A stretch of DNA of 64,000 nucleotides, taken from NCBI GenBank assembly GCA_963850525.1, contig CAWKLQ010000012.1:372001-436000 (forward strand). The letters are read 5' to 3'. Shown here in pieces: positions 9,565 to 18,507 of the stretch. The position numbers were made by a program, and so were the translations under genes. The notes beneath the pieces were generated by a model. The model was not told the origin of the DNA. It was given only the letters and a program-made list of their open reading frames with translations, and searched no databases. The first letter of the stretch is position 1. Each line of letters begins with the position of its first letter. Source of the stretch: JAEMQF01 sp963850525 (lineage in GTDB: Bacteria > Pseudomonadota > Gammaproteobacteria > Burkholderiales > Burkholderiaceae_C).

Positions 9565-10461
9565 ATGAACCGAATCGGTCTGATCGTCGCCGCCGTCCTG
9601 TTGTCGCTGATGGTGCTTGCGTCGATGCTGTTTGTCGTCGACCAGCGCCAAGTCGCCGTGATTTACGCCTTGGGTGAAATCAAGGAAGTCGTGCAGGAAC
9701 CGGGCTTGAAGTTCAAGTTGCCCCCGCCGTTCCAGAACGTCGTGTTCCTGGACCGGCGCATCCAGACGCTGGACAGCCCCGAGACCCGGCCCATCTTCAC
9801 CGCCGAGAAGAAAAGCCTGGTGATCGACTGGCTCGTCAAATGGCGCGTCGCCGAGCCGAAGCAGTTCATCCGCAACAACGGCGTGGACCTGCGCAACCTG
9901 GAAGCGCGCCTGAGCCCCGTCGTGCACGCGGCGTTCAACGAAGAGGTCACGAAGCGCACGGTGGGCGGCGTCTTGTCGACGGAGCGCGACAAGGTCGTGC
10001 GCGACGTTCGTGCCCGGCTCGTCGACGACGCCAAATCGTTCGGCATCGAAATCGTCGACGTGCGCATCAAGCGCGTCGACTTCGTCGCCAACATCACCGA
10101 GTCGATTTACAGCCGCATGAAGTCGGAGCGGCTCCAGGTGGCGAACCAGTTGCGCTCCACCGGCGCGGCCGAAGGCGAGAAGGTTCGCGCCGACGCCGAT
10201 CGGCAGCGCGACGTGATCATCGCCGAGGCCTACCGCGACGCGCAAAAGGTCAAGGGTGACGGCGACGCGAAGGCCTCCGCGATCTTTGCCGACGCCTTTG
10301 GGCGGGATCCGCAGTTTGCGTATTTCTATCGCAACCTGGAAGCGTACCGCTCGAGCTTTCGCAACAAGTCAGACGTGATGATCGTCGACTCCAGCAGCGA
10401 GTTCTTCAAGGCGATGCGCGGCTCGAACGCCGCGCCGGGAACGGCAGGCGCGAGGAAGTAA
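9565..10461 (+). CDS. hflC: FtsH protease modulator HflC
   Basis: Partner of HflK in the FtsH-enclosing complex. 298 residues. An N-terminal transmembrane helix (IGLIVAAVLLSLMVLASMLFVV, about residues 3-24) is followed by an SPFH domain starting DQRQVAVIYALGEIKE and by a long helical region with ERLQVANQLRSTGAAEGEK. ATG 9565 has GAAGGA upstream; the in-frame TTG at 9541 lacks support. The gap to DUF2065 is 21 bases. Confidence 0.95.
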   Translation: MNRIGLIVAAVLLSLMVLASMLFVVDQRQVAVIYALGEIKEVVQEPGLKFKLPPPFQNVVFLDRRIQTLDSPETRPIFTAEKKSLVIDWLVKWRVAEPKQFIRNNGVDLRNLEARLSPVVHAAFNEEVTKRTVGGVLSTERDKVVRDVRARLVDDAKSFGIEIVDVRIKRVDFVANITESIYSRMKSERLQVANQLRSTGAAEGEKVRADADRQRDVIIAEAYRDAQKVKGDGDAKASAIFADAFGRDPQFAYFYRNLEAYRSSFRNKSDVMIVDSSSEFFKAMRGSNAAPGTAGARK

Positions 10462-10482
10462 TTGGCAGGGAGGGGCGCGAGC

Positions 10483-10671
10483 ATGTGGGACGCACTGCTC
10501 GGCGCATTCGCCCTGATGCTGGTCGCCGAAGGCTTGCTGCCGCTGCTCAGCCCGGCGTCGTGGCGCAGCGTTTTCGAACGCGCCCTGAAAATGAACGACG
10601 GGCAAATTCGCTTCCTCGGCATGGCGAGCCTCGTGTCGGGGCTGCTGATCGCGCTGCTGGTCTGGTCGTAG
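10483..10671 (+). CDS. DUF2065 (YjeT-type) small membrane protein
   Basis: 62 residues with two predicted membrane helices: DALLGAFALMLVAEGLLPLL near the start and FLGMASLVSGLLIALLVW at the end. The family (DUF2065, YjeT in E. coli) is of unknown function and typically sits between hflC and purA/hisZ, as here. ATG 10483 follows a GGGAGGGG run. A TTG seven codons upstream is in frame but less likely. Confidence 0.88.
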   Translation: MWDALLGAFALMLVAEGLLPLLSPASWRSVFERALKMNDGQIRFLGMASLVSGLLIALLVWS

Positions 10672-10722
10672 CGGCCCGTCGCGGCCCCTACAATCCCCGT
10701 TTTACTCTCGTCGCGCGCTCGC

Positions 10723-11883
10723 ATGTCTTCTGCTTGGCTCTTGCCCGAGCACATCGCCGATGTCTTGCCGGTGCAGGCCCGGCACATCGAAACACTGCGC
10801 CGAGACCTGCTCGACGCGGCGCGCCGCTTCGGCTTCGAATTGGTCGCGCCGCCGCTGCTCGAGCACATCGAGTCGCTGCTGTCAGGCACCGGGCGCGAAC
10901 TCGAGTTGACGACGTTCAAGCTGGTCGACCAGTTGAGCGGGCGCACGCTGGGCGTGCGCGCCGACAGCACGCCGCAGGTGGCGCGCATCGACGCGCACTT
11001 GCTGAACCGCCACGGCGTGACGCGCCTTTGCTATTGCGGCCCGGTGTTGCGCACCTTGCCCGCGGGCGTGCAAGGCACGCGCGAGCCTTTGCAGTTCGGC
11101 GCTGAAATTTACGGCCACGCGAAACTCGAAGCCGACCTCGAAGTGCTGGAGCTCGCGCTCGATTGCCTCGAAGCTGCGGGCGTGCGCGCCGTCACGCTGG
11201 ACCTGGCCGACGCGCGCATCGTGAACGCCGTGTTGCACGAAGTGAGCGACGAGCCGCGCCGCGAACTCGTGGCCGCTGCGCTCGCCGCCAAAGACGTGGC
11301 GACCTTGCGCGAGCTCGCTGCGGGCCTGGCGCCGCAGACCGCGCAGACGCTGCTCGCGCTGGTCGAACTCTATGGCGACGAAACGGTGCTGCGCAAGGCG
11401 CGCGAGCGCCTGCCCACGCATCCCGCGCTGGACGCCGCGTTGCGCGACCTGCAGTGGCTTTGCCGGCACATTGGGCAGACCCATCCCGCCGTGCGCGTCG
11501 GCTTTGACCTGGCCGACCTGGGCGGCTACGCGTACTACAGCGGCGCGCGCTTCGCGATCTACACCGCCGGCGCGAACGACGCACTCGTGCGCGGCGGGCG
11601 CTACGACGAAGTCGGCGCCATCTTTGGGCGGAATCGCCCGGCGGTGGGGTTCAGCCTGGACCTGAAAACGCTTGCCGAGCTCGCGCCGGGCAACGGCGCG
11701 CGCGCTGCGATCCGCGCGCCTTGGGGCGAAGACGCGGGCTTGCGCGAAGCGGTGCGCGGCCTGCGCGGCAGCGGCGAGTGCGTCGTGTGCATGTTGCCGG
11801 GCCACGAGCACGAAGCGCAGGAATTTGCGTGCGACCGCGAGTTGGTTGCAGTGAACGGTCAATGGGTCGTGCGCGCGCTTTGA
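10723..11883 (+). CDS. hisZ: ATP phosphoribosyltransferase regulatory subunit HisZ
   Basis: HisZ is a class II synthetase-like protein without tRNA-charging activity. It assembles with the short-form HisG catalytic subunit in histidine biosynthesis. 386 residues. Core-like motifs are kept (LPVQARHIETLRRDLLDAARRFG, RADSTPQVARID, YYSGARFAIY, GGRYDEVG), while the anticodon-binding domain of HisS is absent. Location directly upstream of purA and downstream of hflKC is conserved in betaproteobacteria. HisG is not in this window. Confidence 0.93.
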   Translation: MSSAWLLPEHIADVLPVQARHIETLRRDLLDAARRFGFELVAPPLLEHIESLLSGTGRELELTTFKLVDQLSGRTLGVRADSTPQVARIDAHLLNRHGVTRLCYCGPVLRTLPAGVQGTREPLQFGAEIYGHAKLEADLEVLELALDCLEAAGVRAVTLDLADARIVNAVLHEVSDEPRRELVAAALAAKDVATLRELAAGLAPQTAQTLLALVELYGDETVLRKARERLPTHPALDAALRDLQWLCRHIGQTHPAVRVGFDLADLGGYAYYSGARFAIYTAGANDALVRGGRYDEVGAIFGRNRPAVGFSLDLKTLAELAPGNGARAAIRAPWGEDAGLREAVRGLRGSGECVVCMLPGHEHEAQEFACDRELVAVNGQWVVRAL

Positions 11884-11937
11884 GCGCAGCGCGGCGCGGC
11901 GTAAACCTCAACGGGGCTGGACCATGAACGGAAAACA

Positions 11938-13287
11938 ATGTCGATGAATCCGCGCGAAGAACAAGTCAAGGGCGGGCGCAACGTCGTCGTCGTCGGCACG
12001 CAATGGGGCGACGAGGGCAAGGGCAAAGTCGTCGATTGGCTCACCGACCACGCCCAGGCGGTGGTGCGCTTTCAGGGAGGCCACAACGCCGGCCACACGC
12101 TCGTCATCAAGGGCGTGAAGACGGCATTGCAGCTGATTCCTTCGGGAATCATGCGCGAAGGCGTGGCGTGTTTCATCGGCAACGGCGTGGTTGTCGACCC
12201 GGCGCACTTGCTTGCCGAAATCGCGCGCCTGGAGGGCATCGGCGTCGAAGTTCGGTCGCGCCTGTTCCTCAGCGAATCGTGCCCGCTGATCCTGCCGTTT
12301 CACGTGCAGCTCGACCTGGCGCGCGAGCTGCTGCGTGAAAGCAGCGGTGCCGGCAAGATCGGCACCACCGGCAAGGGCATAGGCCCGGCCTACGAAGACA
12401 AGGTCGCACGCCGCGCGCTGCGCGTCCAGGACCTGAAACACCCGCAGCGCTTCGAGGCCAAGTTGCGCGAATTGCTCGAGCTGCACAACGCCGCGTTGAC
12501 GGGCCCGCTGCGCTCCAAGGCGCTCGAGCTGCAACCGATTCTCGACGGCGCGATGCACGCCGCCAAGGCGCTCGCGCCGATGATGGCCGACGTCGGCTAC
12601 AAGCTCTACAACGCGCACCGCAGCGGCGATAACGTGTTGTTCGAGGGGGCGCAGGGCAGCCTGCTCGACATCGACCACGGCACCTATCCGTACGTCACGT
12701 CGAGCAACTGTGTCGCCGGCAACGCCGCGGCCGGCTCGGGCGTCGGGCCGAACCTGCTGCACTACATCCTGGGAATCACCAAGGCTTACGCGACGCGTGT
12801 AGGCAGCGGGCCGTTTCCGAGCGAGTTGCCCATGGACCAGAAGGGCAGCGTCGGGCACCATTTGTCCAGCGTCGGCCAGGAGTTCGGCACCGTGACCGGG
12901 CGCGCGCGCCGCTGCGGCTGGTTGGATGCGGCAGCGCTGAAACGCGCGATCATCATCAACGGCGTGTCGGGGTTGTGCATCACCAAGCTCGACGTGCTCG
13001 ATGGCCTGCCGGAAATCAAGGTGTGCGTGGGTTACCAGCTCGGCTCAAAGCAGATCGACATCCTGCCGCTCGACGCCGACGACATCGCGCGCTGCGTTCC
13101 CATTTACGACACTTTCCCCGGCTGGAGCGACAGCACGCAGGGCGTGACGCAATGGGACAAGCTGCCGCTCAACGCGCGGCGCTACCTCGAGCGAGTTCAG
13201 CAATTCATCGGCGCGCCGATTGACATGGTGTCCACCGGCCCGGACCGCGACCACACGATCGTCTTGCGCCACCCCTTCAAGAACTGA
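11938..13287 (+). CDS. purA: Adenylosuccinate synthetase
   Basis: PurA makes adenylosuccinate from IMP, aspartate and GTP, the first AMP-specific step. 449 residues. The GTP-binding loop GTQWGDEGKGK lies near residues 20-30, followed by RFQGGHNAGHTL. GTTGKGIGPAYEDK, GAQGSLLDIDHGTYPYVTSSN and STGPDRDHTI are further family signatures. Two in-frame ATGs (11938 and 11944) are possible starts; the protein is about 15 residues longer than E. coli PurA at the N-terminus. Confidence 0.97.
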   Translation: MSMNPREEQVKGGRNVVVVGTQWGDEGKGKVVDWLTDHAQAVVRFQGGHNAGHTLVIKGVKTALQLIPSGIMREGVACFIGNGVVVDPAHLLAEIARLEGIGVEVRSRLFLSESCPLILPFHVQLDLARELLRESSGAGKIGTTGKGIGPAYEDKVARRALRVQDLKHPQRFEAKLRELLELHNAALTGPLRSKALELQPILDGAMHAAKALAPMMADVGYKLYNAHRSGDNVLFEGAQGSLLDIDHGTYPYVTSSNCVAGNAAAGSGVGPNLLHYILGITKAYATRVGSGPFPSELPMDQKGSVGHHLSSVGQEFGTVTGRARRCGWLDAAALKRAIIINGVSGLCITKLDVLDGLPEIKVCVGYQLGSKQIDILPLDADDIARCVPIYDTFPGWSDSTQGVTQWDKLPLNARRYLERVQQFIGAPIDMVSTGPDRDHTIVLRHPFKN

Positions 13288-13308
13288 ACCAACGCCCAGG
13301 AGACCCGC

Positions 13309-13830
13309 ATGCTCACCGACGACGGCAAACACCTCTACGTGTCATGGGACGAGTACCACATGCTGATCGAAAGATTGGCGCTGAAGATCCACGCCTCGGG
13401 TTGGCAGTTCGACCAGATCCTGTGCCTGGCGCGCGGCGGGATGCGGCCTGGGGATGTGCTCTCGCGCGTCTTCGACAAGCCGCTCGCCATCATGGCGACG
13501 AGTTCGTATCGCGCCGATGCCGGGACGATTCAGGGGCGGCTGGATCTGGCGAAGTACATCACTTTGCCCAAGGGCGAGCTGGCGGGGCGCGTGCTGCTTG
13601 TCGACGATCTGGCCGATTCCGGGGTGACGTTGCGCGCGGTGGTGGACCGGCTGCGCGGCATGCCGTCGATCAGCGAGTTGCGCTCGGCGGTGATCTGGAC
13701 GAAGGGGGTGTCGAGCTACACGCCCGATTTTTACGTCGAGCTGTTGCCGACGAGTCCTTGGATTCACCAGCCGTTTGAAGAGTATGACGAGTTGCGGCCT
13801 GCGGGGTTGGCTAAGAAGTTTGTGATTTGA
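13309..13830 (+). CDS. Phosphoribosyltransferase (hypoxanthine/xanthine type)
   Basis: 173 residues of the type I PRTase fold. The PRPP-binding signature VLLVDDLADSGVTL lies near residues 98-111. The N-terminal CLARGGMRPGDVLSR resembles the PPi loop of xanthine/hypoxanthine-type enzymes, and DFYVELLPTSPWIHQPFEEYD resembles the C-terminal region of Gpt/Hpt-like proteins. It follows purA by 21 bases with a good GGAG, so purine salvage is a reasonable role. The exact base substrate cannot be read from the sequence. Confidence 0.85.
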   Translation: MLTDDGKHLYVSWDEYHMLIERLALKIHASGWQFDQILCLARGGMRPGDVLSRVFDKPLAIMATSSYRADAGTIQGRLDLAKYITLPKGELAGRVLLVDDLADSGVTLRAVVDRLRGMPSISELRSAVIWTKGVSSYTPDFYVELLPTSPWIHQPFEEYDELRPAGLAKKFVI

Positions 13831-13885
13831 TTGCTGGGGTTGGGGGTCAGGTAAAGCGCCAAAGGAAACGCGTCGCGTGGCGGCT

Positions 13886-14107
13886 TCATGCAGCGCCTTT
13901 GGCCTTGCGCAGCAACTCAACTCCGCGCGTCGCTTTGCCCCGGCCGCGCTCCGAACGCATCTGGAAGCGCGCCTCGGCGTCGAACTCGGCCAGCAGCAGC
14001 GTGGCCATCTCATCGATCAAGCGGTTCACGCTGGTGCCACGCCGCTTGGAAAGGGCTTTCAAGCGCTCGTACTTGTCGTCGGGCAGGCGAATTGTTAATG
14101 CGCTCAC
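13886..14107 (-). CDS. Ribbon-helix-helix type antitoxin
   Basis: 73 residues. The N-terminus SALTIRLPDDKYERLKALSKRRGTS, followed by VNRLIDEMA, is the beta-strand/helix-helix pattern of RHH DNA-binding antitoxins. The start is GTG at 14107. It overlaps the stop of the PIN-domain fragment (GTGA), so the pair was one operon with the toxin first. The antitoxin reads as intact, while the toxin is truncated. With no intact toxin it may be an orphan regulator or simply decaying. Confidence 0.75.
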   Translation of the reverse strand: MSALTIRLPDDKYERLKALSKRRGTSVNRLIDEMATLLLAEFDAEARFQMRSERGRGKATRGVELLRKAKGAA

Positions 14108-14301
14108 GGGGCACGCTCCTTTGCCAGAAGTTGAGTGGGCGTCGCGATGGCAAGCCCGGGAAACTTGAGTTCCATGTGTTTCAGGTCGCGCAGGTTGTGT
14201 GTGACGATATGACTCGCGCCGCCAGCGACCGCAAGTTCGACGAGATGGTTGTCCCCCTGGGCGAAAGGGGCCAGGCTCGCATTTGCTTCTGGGGCGATCA
14301 T
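14104..14301 (-). pseudogene. C-terminal remnant of a PIN-domain toxin
   Basis: 65 codons whose sequence (DNHLVELAVAGGASHIVTHN, then LKHMELKFPGLAI) matches the last part of PIN-family toxin components. It keeps a C-terminal acidic residue and the VTHN strand-loop. The N-terminal half with the first catalytic Asp residues is missing. Upstream of 14301 the frame enters GC-rich palindromic sequence with no PIN similarity. The remnant overlaps the antitoxin start, so the break was at the toxin 5' side. It should have no nuclease activity. Confidence 0.7.
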
Positions 14302-14498
14302 CTCGGTCCATTCGCAGTTCGCGGTTCGGTCGTTGTGTCACGCCTCGCTTCGCATCGGCTTGGGCTCGCTTCGCGTCGCTGGGACGCCTTCGGCGTCCGG
14401 GACTCGGCCACGTTCCGCGGCCCCGGCCGGGCTTGCAAGCCCGGCCTTTCGAGTCCCTTCGCGCTGGGTGCGCAGGCACCCAGCTCTGGGCCCCAACT
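14302..14498. repeat. Non-coding palindromic GC-rich region
   Basis: About 200 bases without a credible gene. It contains a perfect 22-bp palindrome at 14425-14446 (arms GGCCGGGCTTG / CAAGCCCGGCC) and smaller hairpins such as GGGTGC/GCACCC near 14466-14481. It replaced or displaced the 5' half of the PIN toxin. It resembles dispersed intergenic repeats, but no second copy is in the window. Confidence 0.55.
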
Positions 14499-14523
14499 AA
14501 AAAGGCCGCATACTGCGGCCTTT
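14498..14523 (-). terminator. Rho-independent terminator of tRNA-Leu
   Basis: Inverted repeat AAAGGCCGCA-TAC-TGCGGCCTTT (14501-14523), continued on the minus strand by a run of T. It begins six bases past the tRNA CCA end, so it is well placed to stop tRNA transcription. Confidence 0.85.
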
Positions 14524-14528
14524 GTATT

Positions 14529-14613
<85 letters not shown>

Positions 14614-14653
14614 ATTTCAGGAAGTCGGGGACTATACCATTCGAGCCAATCCA

Positions 14654-16960
14654 ATGAAGAGCAAGATCGGCGCTGAGCTGATGAGCGAAGTCGAGGGCAC
14701 GGTGCAGGGGCACCGCGACGGCCACGGCTTCGTCGTGCGCGATGATGGTCAATCCGACGTCTACCTGTCGCAGCAGGAAATGCGCGCGGTCATGCACCGC
14801 GACCGTGTCAAGGTGCGCATCATGCGCCAGGACCGCCAGGGTCGCGCCGAAGGCCGGGTTCTCGAAATTCTCGAACGCAAGCGCTCGCCGATCATCGGCC
14901 GGCTGCTGTTCGAGGGCGGCGTCTGGGTTGTCGCGCCGGAAGACCAGCGCTATGGCCAGGACATCCTGATTCCGAAGAACGCAACGGCCAGCGCGACGAC
15001 GGGCCAAGTCGTGGCGATCGAACTCACGGAACCGCCGTCGATGTATTCGCAGCCCGTGGGCCGAGTCATCGAGGTGCTGGGCGAGATCGACGACCCCGGC
15101 ATGGAAATCGAAATCGCGGTGCGCAAATACGAAGTGCCGCATCGCTTTTCCGCCGAAGCATTGGCGCAGGCGGCGAGCCTGCCGCAGGCGATTCGCGCGT
15201 CGGACCGCAAACACCGGGTCGACTTGAGCGATGTGCCGCTCGTCACGATCGACGGCGACGATGCGCGCGATTTTGATGATGCGGTGTATTGCGAACCCGC
15301 CGTCATCGGCAAGGGCGCCGGCCGCGCCGGCGGCAAGGCCAAGGGCGAAGACAAGGCCTGGCGCCTGATCGTCGCGATCGCCGACGTGAGCCATTACGTC
15401 AAGCCGGGAGAGCCGCTCGACACCGACGCGTATGAGCGCGCCACGTCGGTGTACTTTCCGCGCCGCGTGATCCCGATGCTGCCCGAACGCATCTCGAACG
15501 GTTTGTGTTCGCTCAACCCCGATGAAGACCGGCTCGCGCTCGTCTGCGACATGCTCATCACGCCCGCCGGCGAGGTGCATGCGTACCAGTTCTATGCCGC
15601 GGTGATCCGCTCGCAGGCGCGTCTGACCTACGACGAAGTCGCTGCGATCCTGGGCAATACGCGCGGCGCGCAGGCAGTGCGCCGCGAGGCGCTGGTCCCG
15701 CACCTGTTGAATCTGCACGGCGTGTATCGGGCCCTGGTGAAGGCGCGCGAAAAGCGCGGCGCGGTCGACTTTGCGACCAGCGAGACGCAGATCGTTTGCG
15801 ACGCGAACGGGCGCATCGAAAAAATCGTGCCGCGCACGCGCACCGAGGCGCACCGCGTCATCGAAGAAGCGATGCTTGCCGCGAATGTGTGCGCGGCAGA
15901 CTTCATCACGCTGGCCAAACACCCGGCGCTGTACCGGGTTCACGAGGGGCCCACGCCCGAGCGCAGGGTGTTGTTGCAGAACTATTTGAAGGCGCTGGGC
16001 CTGGGCCTGTCGGTCAGCGACGAGCCGCGGCCTGCCGAATACCAAAGCATCGCCGCCGCCACGCGCGACCGCGCCGACGCCCAGCAAATTCACACGATGC
16101 TGCTGCGCTCGATGCAGCAAGCCATTTACACGGGCAGCAACTCCGGGCACTTCGGTCTGGCTTACGACGCCTATGCGCACTTCACGAGCCCGATCCGGCG
16201 CTACCCCGATTTGCTCGTGCACCGCGTGATCCACGCTTTGCTGGGCGGCAAGCGCTACCACCTGGTTCCGCCGGCGAGCGTCGTCGCCAAGACGCTGTCG
16301 CGCAAAGGCGCGCGCCCTGTCGTCAAACCCGCGAGCCCGGAGGCCCAGCTGTGGGAAACCGCCGGCGCGCATTGCAGCGCCAACGAAAGGCGCGCCGACG
16401 AGGCGTCGCGCGACGTCGAGGCGTGGCTCAAGTGCCGCTACATGCGTGAGCACCTTGGCGAAGAGTTCGGCGGCACGGTCAGCGCCGTCGCCGCGTTCGG
16501 CTTGTTCGTTCAGCTCGACGCCTTGTACGTCGAAGGGCTGGTTCACATCACCGAACTGGGCGGCGAGTACTACCGCTTCGACGAAGCGCGCCAGGAGCTG
16601 CGCGGTGAGCGCAGCGGCGTGCGCTACGCGATCGGCTCCAGGGTGCGCATCCAGGTGAGTCGCGTCGACCTCGACGGCAGACGCATCGACTTCCGCCTGG
16701 TGCGCGACGGCGAAGCCGCTTTGGCGCCTGTGCGCACGCGGCGCGGCCGGCAGGCCGAGGTCGCGCAAAGCGCTGCCGAAGAGCTGGCGGCACTGAAGGG
16801 GCTGGACCGTGCGGTGAAAGCCGGCACCCGGCGTGCCGTTGCCGGCAAGTCGGGCAAGGGGGCGCGCCCGACGCCGCTGGCGCGCGGCAAGGCGACGGGC
16901 AAGGCGGCTTCCGGAGGGCGGGCCAAGACGGCGGCCGGCAAAGGCGTGCGCCGCAAATAG
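14654..16960 (+). CDS. rnr: Ribonuclease R (RNB-family 3'-5' exoribonuclease)
   Basis: RNase R degrades structured RNA and acts in rRNA and mRNA quality control. 768 residues. Cold-shock domains come first (VEGTVQGHRDGHGFVVRDD). The RNB catalytic centre TIDGDDARDFDDAVY lies near 198-212 with the four Asp residues, and YTGSNSGHFGLAYDAYAHFTSPIRRYPDL follows, described here in two overlapping parts (NSGHFGLAYDAYAHF and TSPIRRYPDLLVHR). An S1 domain spans about 600-685, then a Lys/Ala-rich basic tail. The winged-helix domain found at the N-terminus of E. coli RNase R is absent; the frame upstream would run through the antisense of tRNA-Leu. Confidence 0.95.
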   Translation: MKSKIGAELMSEVEGTVQGHRDGHGFVVRDDGQSDVYLSQQEMRAVMHRDRVKVRIMRQDRQGRAEGRVLEILERKRSPIIGRLLFEGGVWVVAPEDQRYGQDILIPKNATASATTGQVVAIELTEPPSMYSQPVGRVIEVLGEIDDPGMEIEIAVRKYEVPHRFSAEALAQAASLPQAIRASDRKHRVDLSDVPLVTIDGDDARDFDDAVYCEPAVIGKGAGRAGGKAKGEDKAWRLIVAIADVSHYVKPGEPLDTDAYERATSVYFPRRVIPMLPERISNGLCSLNPDEDRLALVCDMLITPAGEVHAYQFYAAVIRSQARLTYDEVAAILGNTRGAQAVRREALVPHLLNLHGVYRALVKAREKRGAVDFATSETQIVCDANGRIEKIVPRTRTEAHRVIEEAMLAANVCAADFITLAKHPALYRVHEGPTPERRVLLQNYLKALGLGLSVSDEPRPAEYQSIAAATRDRADAQQIHTMLLRSMQQAIYTGSNSGHFGLAYDAYAHFTSPIRRYPDLLVHRVIHALLGGKRYHLVPPASVVAKTLSRKGARPVVKPASPEAQLWETAGAHCSANERRADEASRDVEAWLKCRYMREHLGEEFGGTVSAVAAFGLFVQLDALYVEGLVHITELGGEYYRFDEARQELRGERSGVRYAIGSRVRIQVSRVDLDGRRIDFRLVRDGEAALAPVRTRRGRQAEVAQSAAEELAALKGLDRAVKAGTRRAVAGKSGKGARPTPLARGKATGKAASGGRAKTAAGKGVRRK

Positions 16961-16979
16961 CCTGCAGGCGCGCTGCGCC

Positions 16980-18497
16980 TCAAGCGTGTGCGGTGCGCAG
17001 CGTGTCGTGCATGCGCTCGATGAGGTCTGTGGCGCGCAGTGGGCCGGCTTGAATTGCCTCTGCGGCCAGGCCATGCAGGTAGACCGCGCCGCACGCTGCA
17101 GCAAACGCGGCGGCGACGCCCTCGCTCGAGTCGCCCTGTGACCACGATCCGCCCAGCCAGCCGGCCAACACGTCGCCGGTGCCGGCGCTGGCGAGCGCTG
17201 CGTTGCCGGTCGGATTCAACTGCGGGCTGAGGCCGGGCGCGGCGATGACGCTGCCCGAACCCTTCAAGACGATCACGGCGTTGAAGTGGTTCGCGAGTTG
17301 TGTCGCTGCGCCGATCCGATCCGCCTGCACCTGCGCCGTGCTGCGCTTGAGCAAACGTGCGGCTTCGAGCGGGTGCGGCGTCATGAGCGTGACGTGGCCC
17401 CGCCCGGCGCGGGCAAGGAGTTGGCTTTGCAGCGAGGCGTCCGCAGCGATCGCATTCAACGCGTCGGCGTCGAGCACCAGTCTCGGTACCAGGCTCAGCA
17501 GTTTGGGCAGCACTTCGCGTACCGCGTCGCCGCCGCCGCAGCCGCAGACCACGAGGCTCTGGCGCAGCACCTCGGGCGCGGCGTTGTGCCAGCCCGGTCG
17601 AAACATCAGTTCCGGGCGCTGCGCATCGTGCGACGCGGCGTGCGGATCGAGCAGGTCGAGAAAAACCCGCCCGGCCCCTGCGGCGAGCGCGGCACGCGCT
17701 GCGAGCAGCGCTGCGCCGCTCATGCCGGGCGCGCCGCCGATCACGGCGAGGTCGCCAAAGCTGCCCTTGTGTTGCGTGTGGCGCCGCCGGGGTGGCCAGG
17801 CGTGCAATTGCGCCGCACCGACCAGCCATGCCGCAGGCGCCGCGGCAGGGGTGGCGTCCACATCCAGCGTGTCCCACCACACGGACCCGCAGTGGTCACG
17901 CCCCACGCCGGTGAACAGGCCGGGCTTCAGGGTGAGCAGGCTCAGCGTGTGGCTCGCGATCACGCAGTCTGCGCCGAGGGCGGTGCCGGTGTCGGCGTGC
18001 AGGCCTGAAGGAATGTCGGCAGCGAGCACCGGGCAGGGCAGCGCGTTGAGGGTGCGAATTCGCTCGGCGATGCGCGCATCGGGCGCGCGGTTGGCGCCGA
18101 TCCCGAGCAGGGCATCGATCGCCAGGTCCGGAGCGAAGCCGATGGCGTCGCTGCCGACGATCGAAACTCCGGCGGCCTGCGCGCGAGCCATCGCCACCTT
18201 GGCGTCAGCGGGCTGCGAGGCGGCATCGGCGAACGCACTCACGACAACGCGCTTGCCCCAGCGATGCAAATGCAGCGCCGCTTCGAAACCGTCGCCGCCG
18301 TTGTTGCCGGGCCCGGCGGCGACCCAGACGCCACGCGCGTGCGGCGCCAGCGCGAGCGCCAGGCGCGCCAACGCCAGGCCGGCACGCTGCATCAAAGCGT
18401 TAGCCTCCAGTGCGGACTGGGCGGATGCTTCGATCGCGCGTGTCGCTGCGAGGTCGTACAGGGGCAGCGGCTCTTCGGAGCGCAAGACCCGTTTCAT
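16980..18497 (-). CDS. nnr: Bifunctional NAD(P)H-hydrate epimerase / ADP-dependent dehydratase
   Basis: Repairs hydrated NAD(P)H (NADHX/NADPHX). 505 residues, the usual fused form. The N-terminal YjeF_N epimerase domain contains AAGPGNNGGDGFEAALHLHRWG (about 60-81). The C-terminal ribokinase-like dehydratase domain contains GSFGDLAVIGGAPGMSGAAL, TPHPLEAARLL and the nucleotide-binding ASAGTGDVLAGWLGG (about 435-450). It is convergent with rnr, 19 bases apart, and lies 10 bases downstream of dadA on the same strand, so the two may be co-transcribed. Confidence 0.95.
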   Translation of the reverse strand: MKRVLRSEEPLPLYDLAATRAIEASAQSALEANALMQRAGLALARLALALAPHARGVWVAAGPGNNGGDGFEAALHLHRWGKRVVVSAFADAASQPADAKVAMARAQAAGVSIVGSDAIGFAPDLAIDALLGIGANRAPDARIAERIRTLNALPCPVLAADIPSGLHADTGTALGADCVIASHTLSLLTLKPGLFTGVGRDHCGSVWWDTLDVDATPAAAPAAWLVGAAQLHAWPPRRRHTQHKGSFGDLAVIGGAPGMSGAALLAARAALAAGAGRVFLDLLDPHAASHDAQRPELMFRPGWHNAAPEVLRQSLVVCGCGGGDAVREVLPKLLSLVPRLVLDADALNAIAADASLQSQLLARAGRGHVTLMTPHPLEAARLLKRSTAQVQADRIGAATQLANHFNAVIVLKGSGSVIAAPGLSPQLNPTGNAALASAGTGDVLAGWLGGSWSQGDSSEGVAAAFAAACGAVYLHGLAAEAIQAGPLRATDLIERMHDTLRTAHA

Positions 18498-18507
18498 GAC
18501 GCCGTTG

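Noticed and set aside
14425..14446. Palindrome considered as an attachment site or origin element
   Set aside because: Single short palindrome next to a tRNA without integrase or direct repeats; more likely a dispersed repeat.
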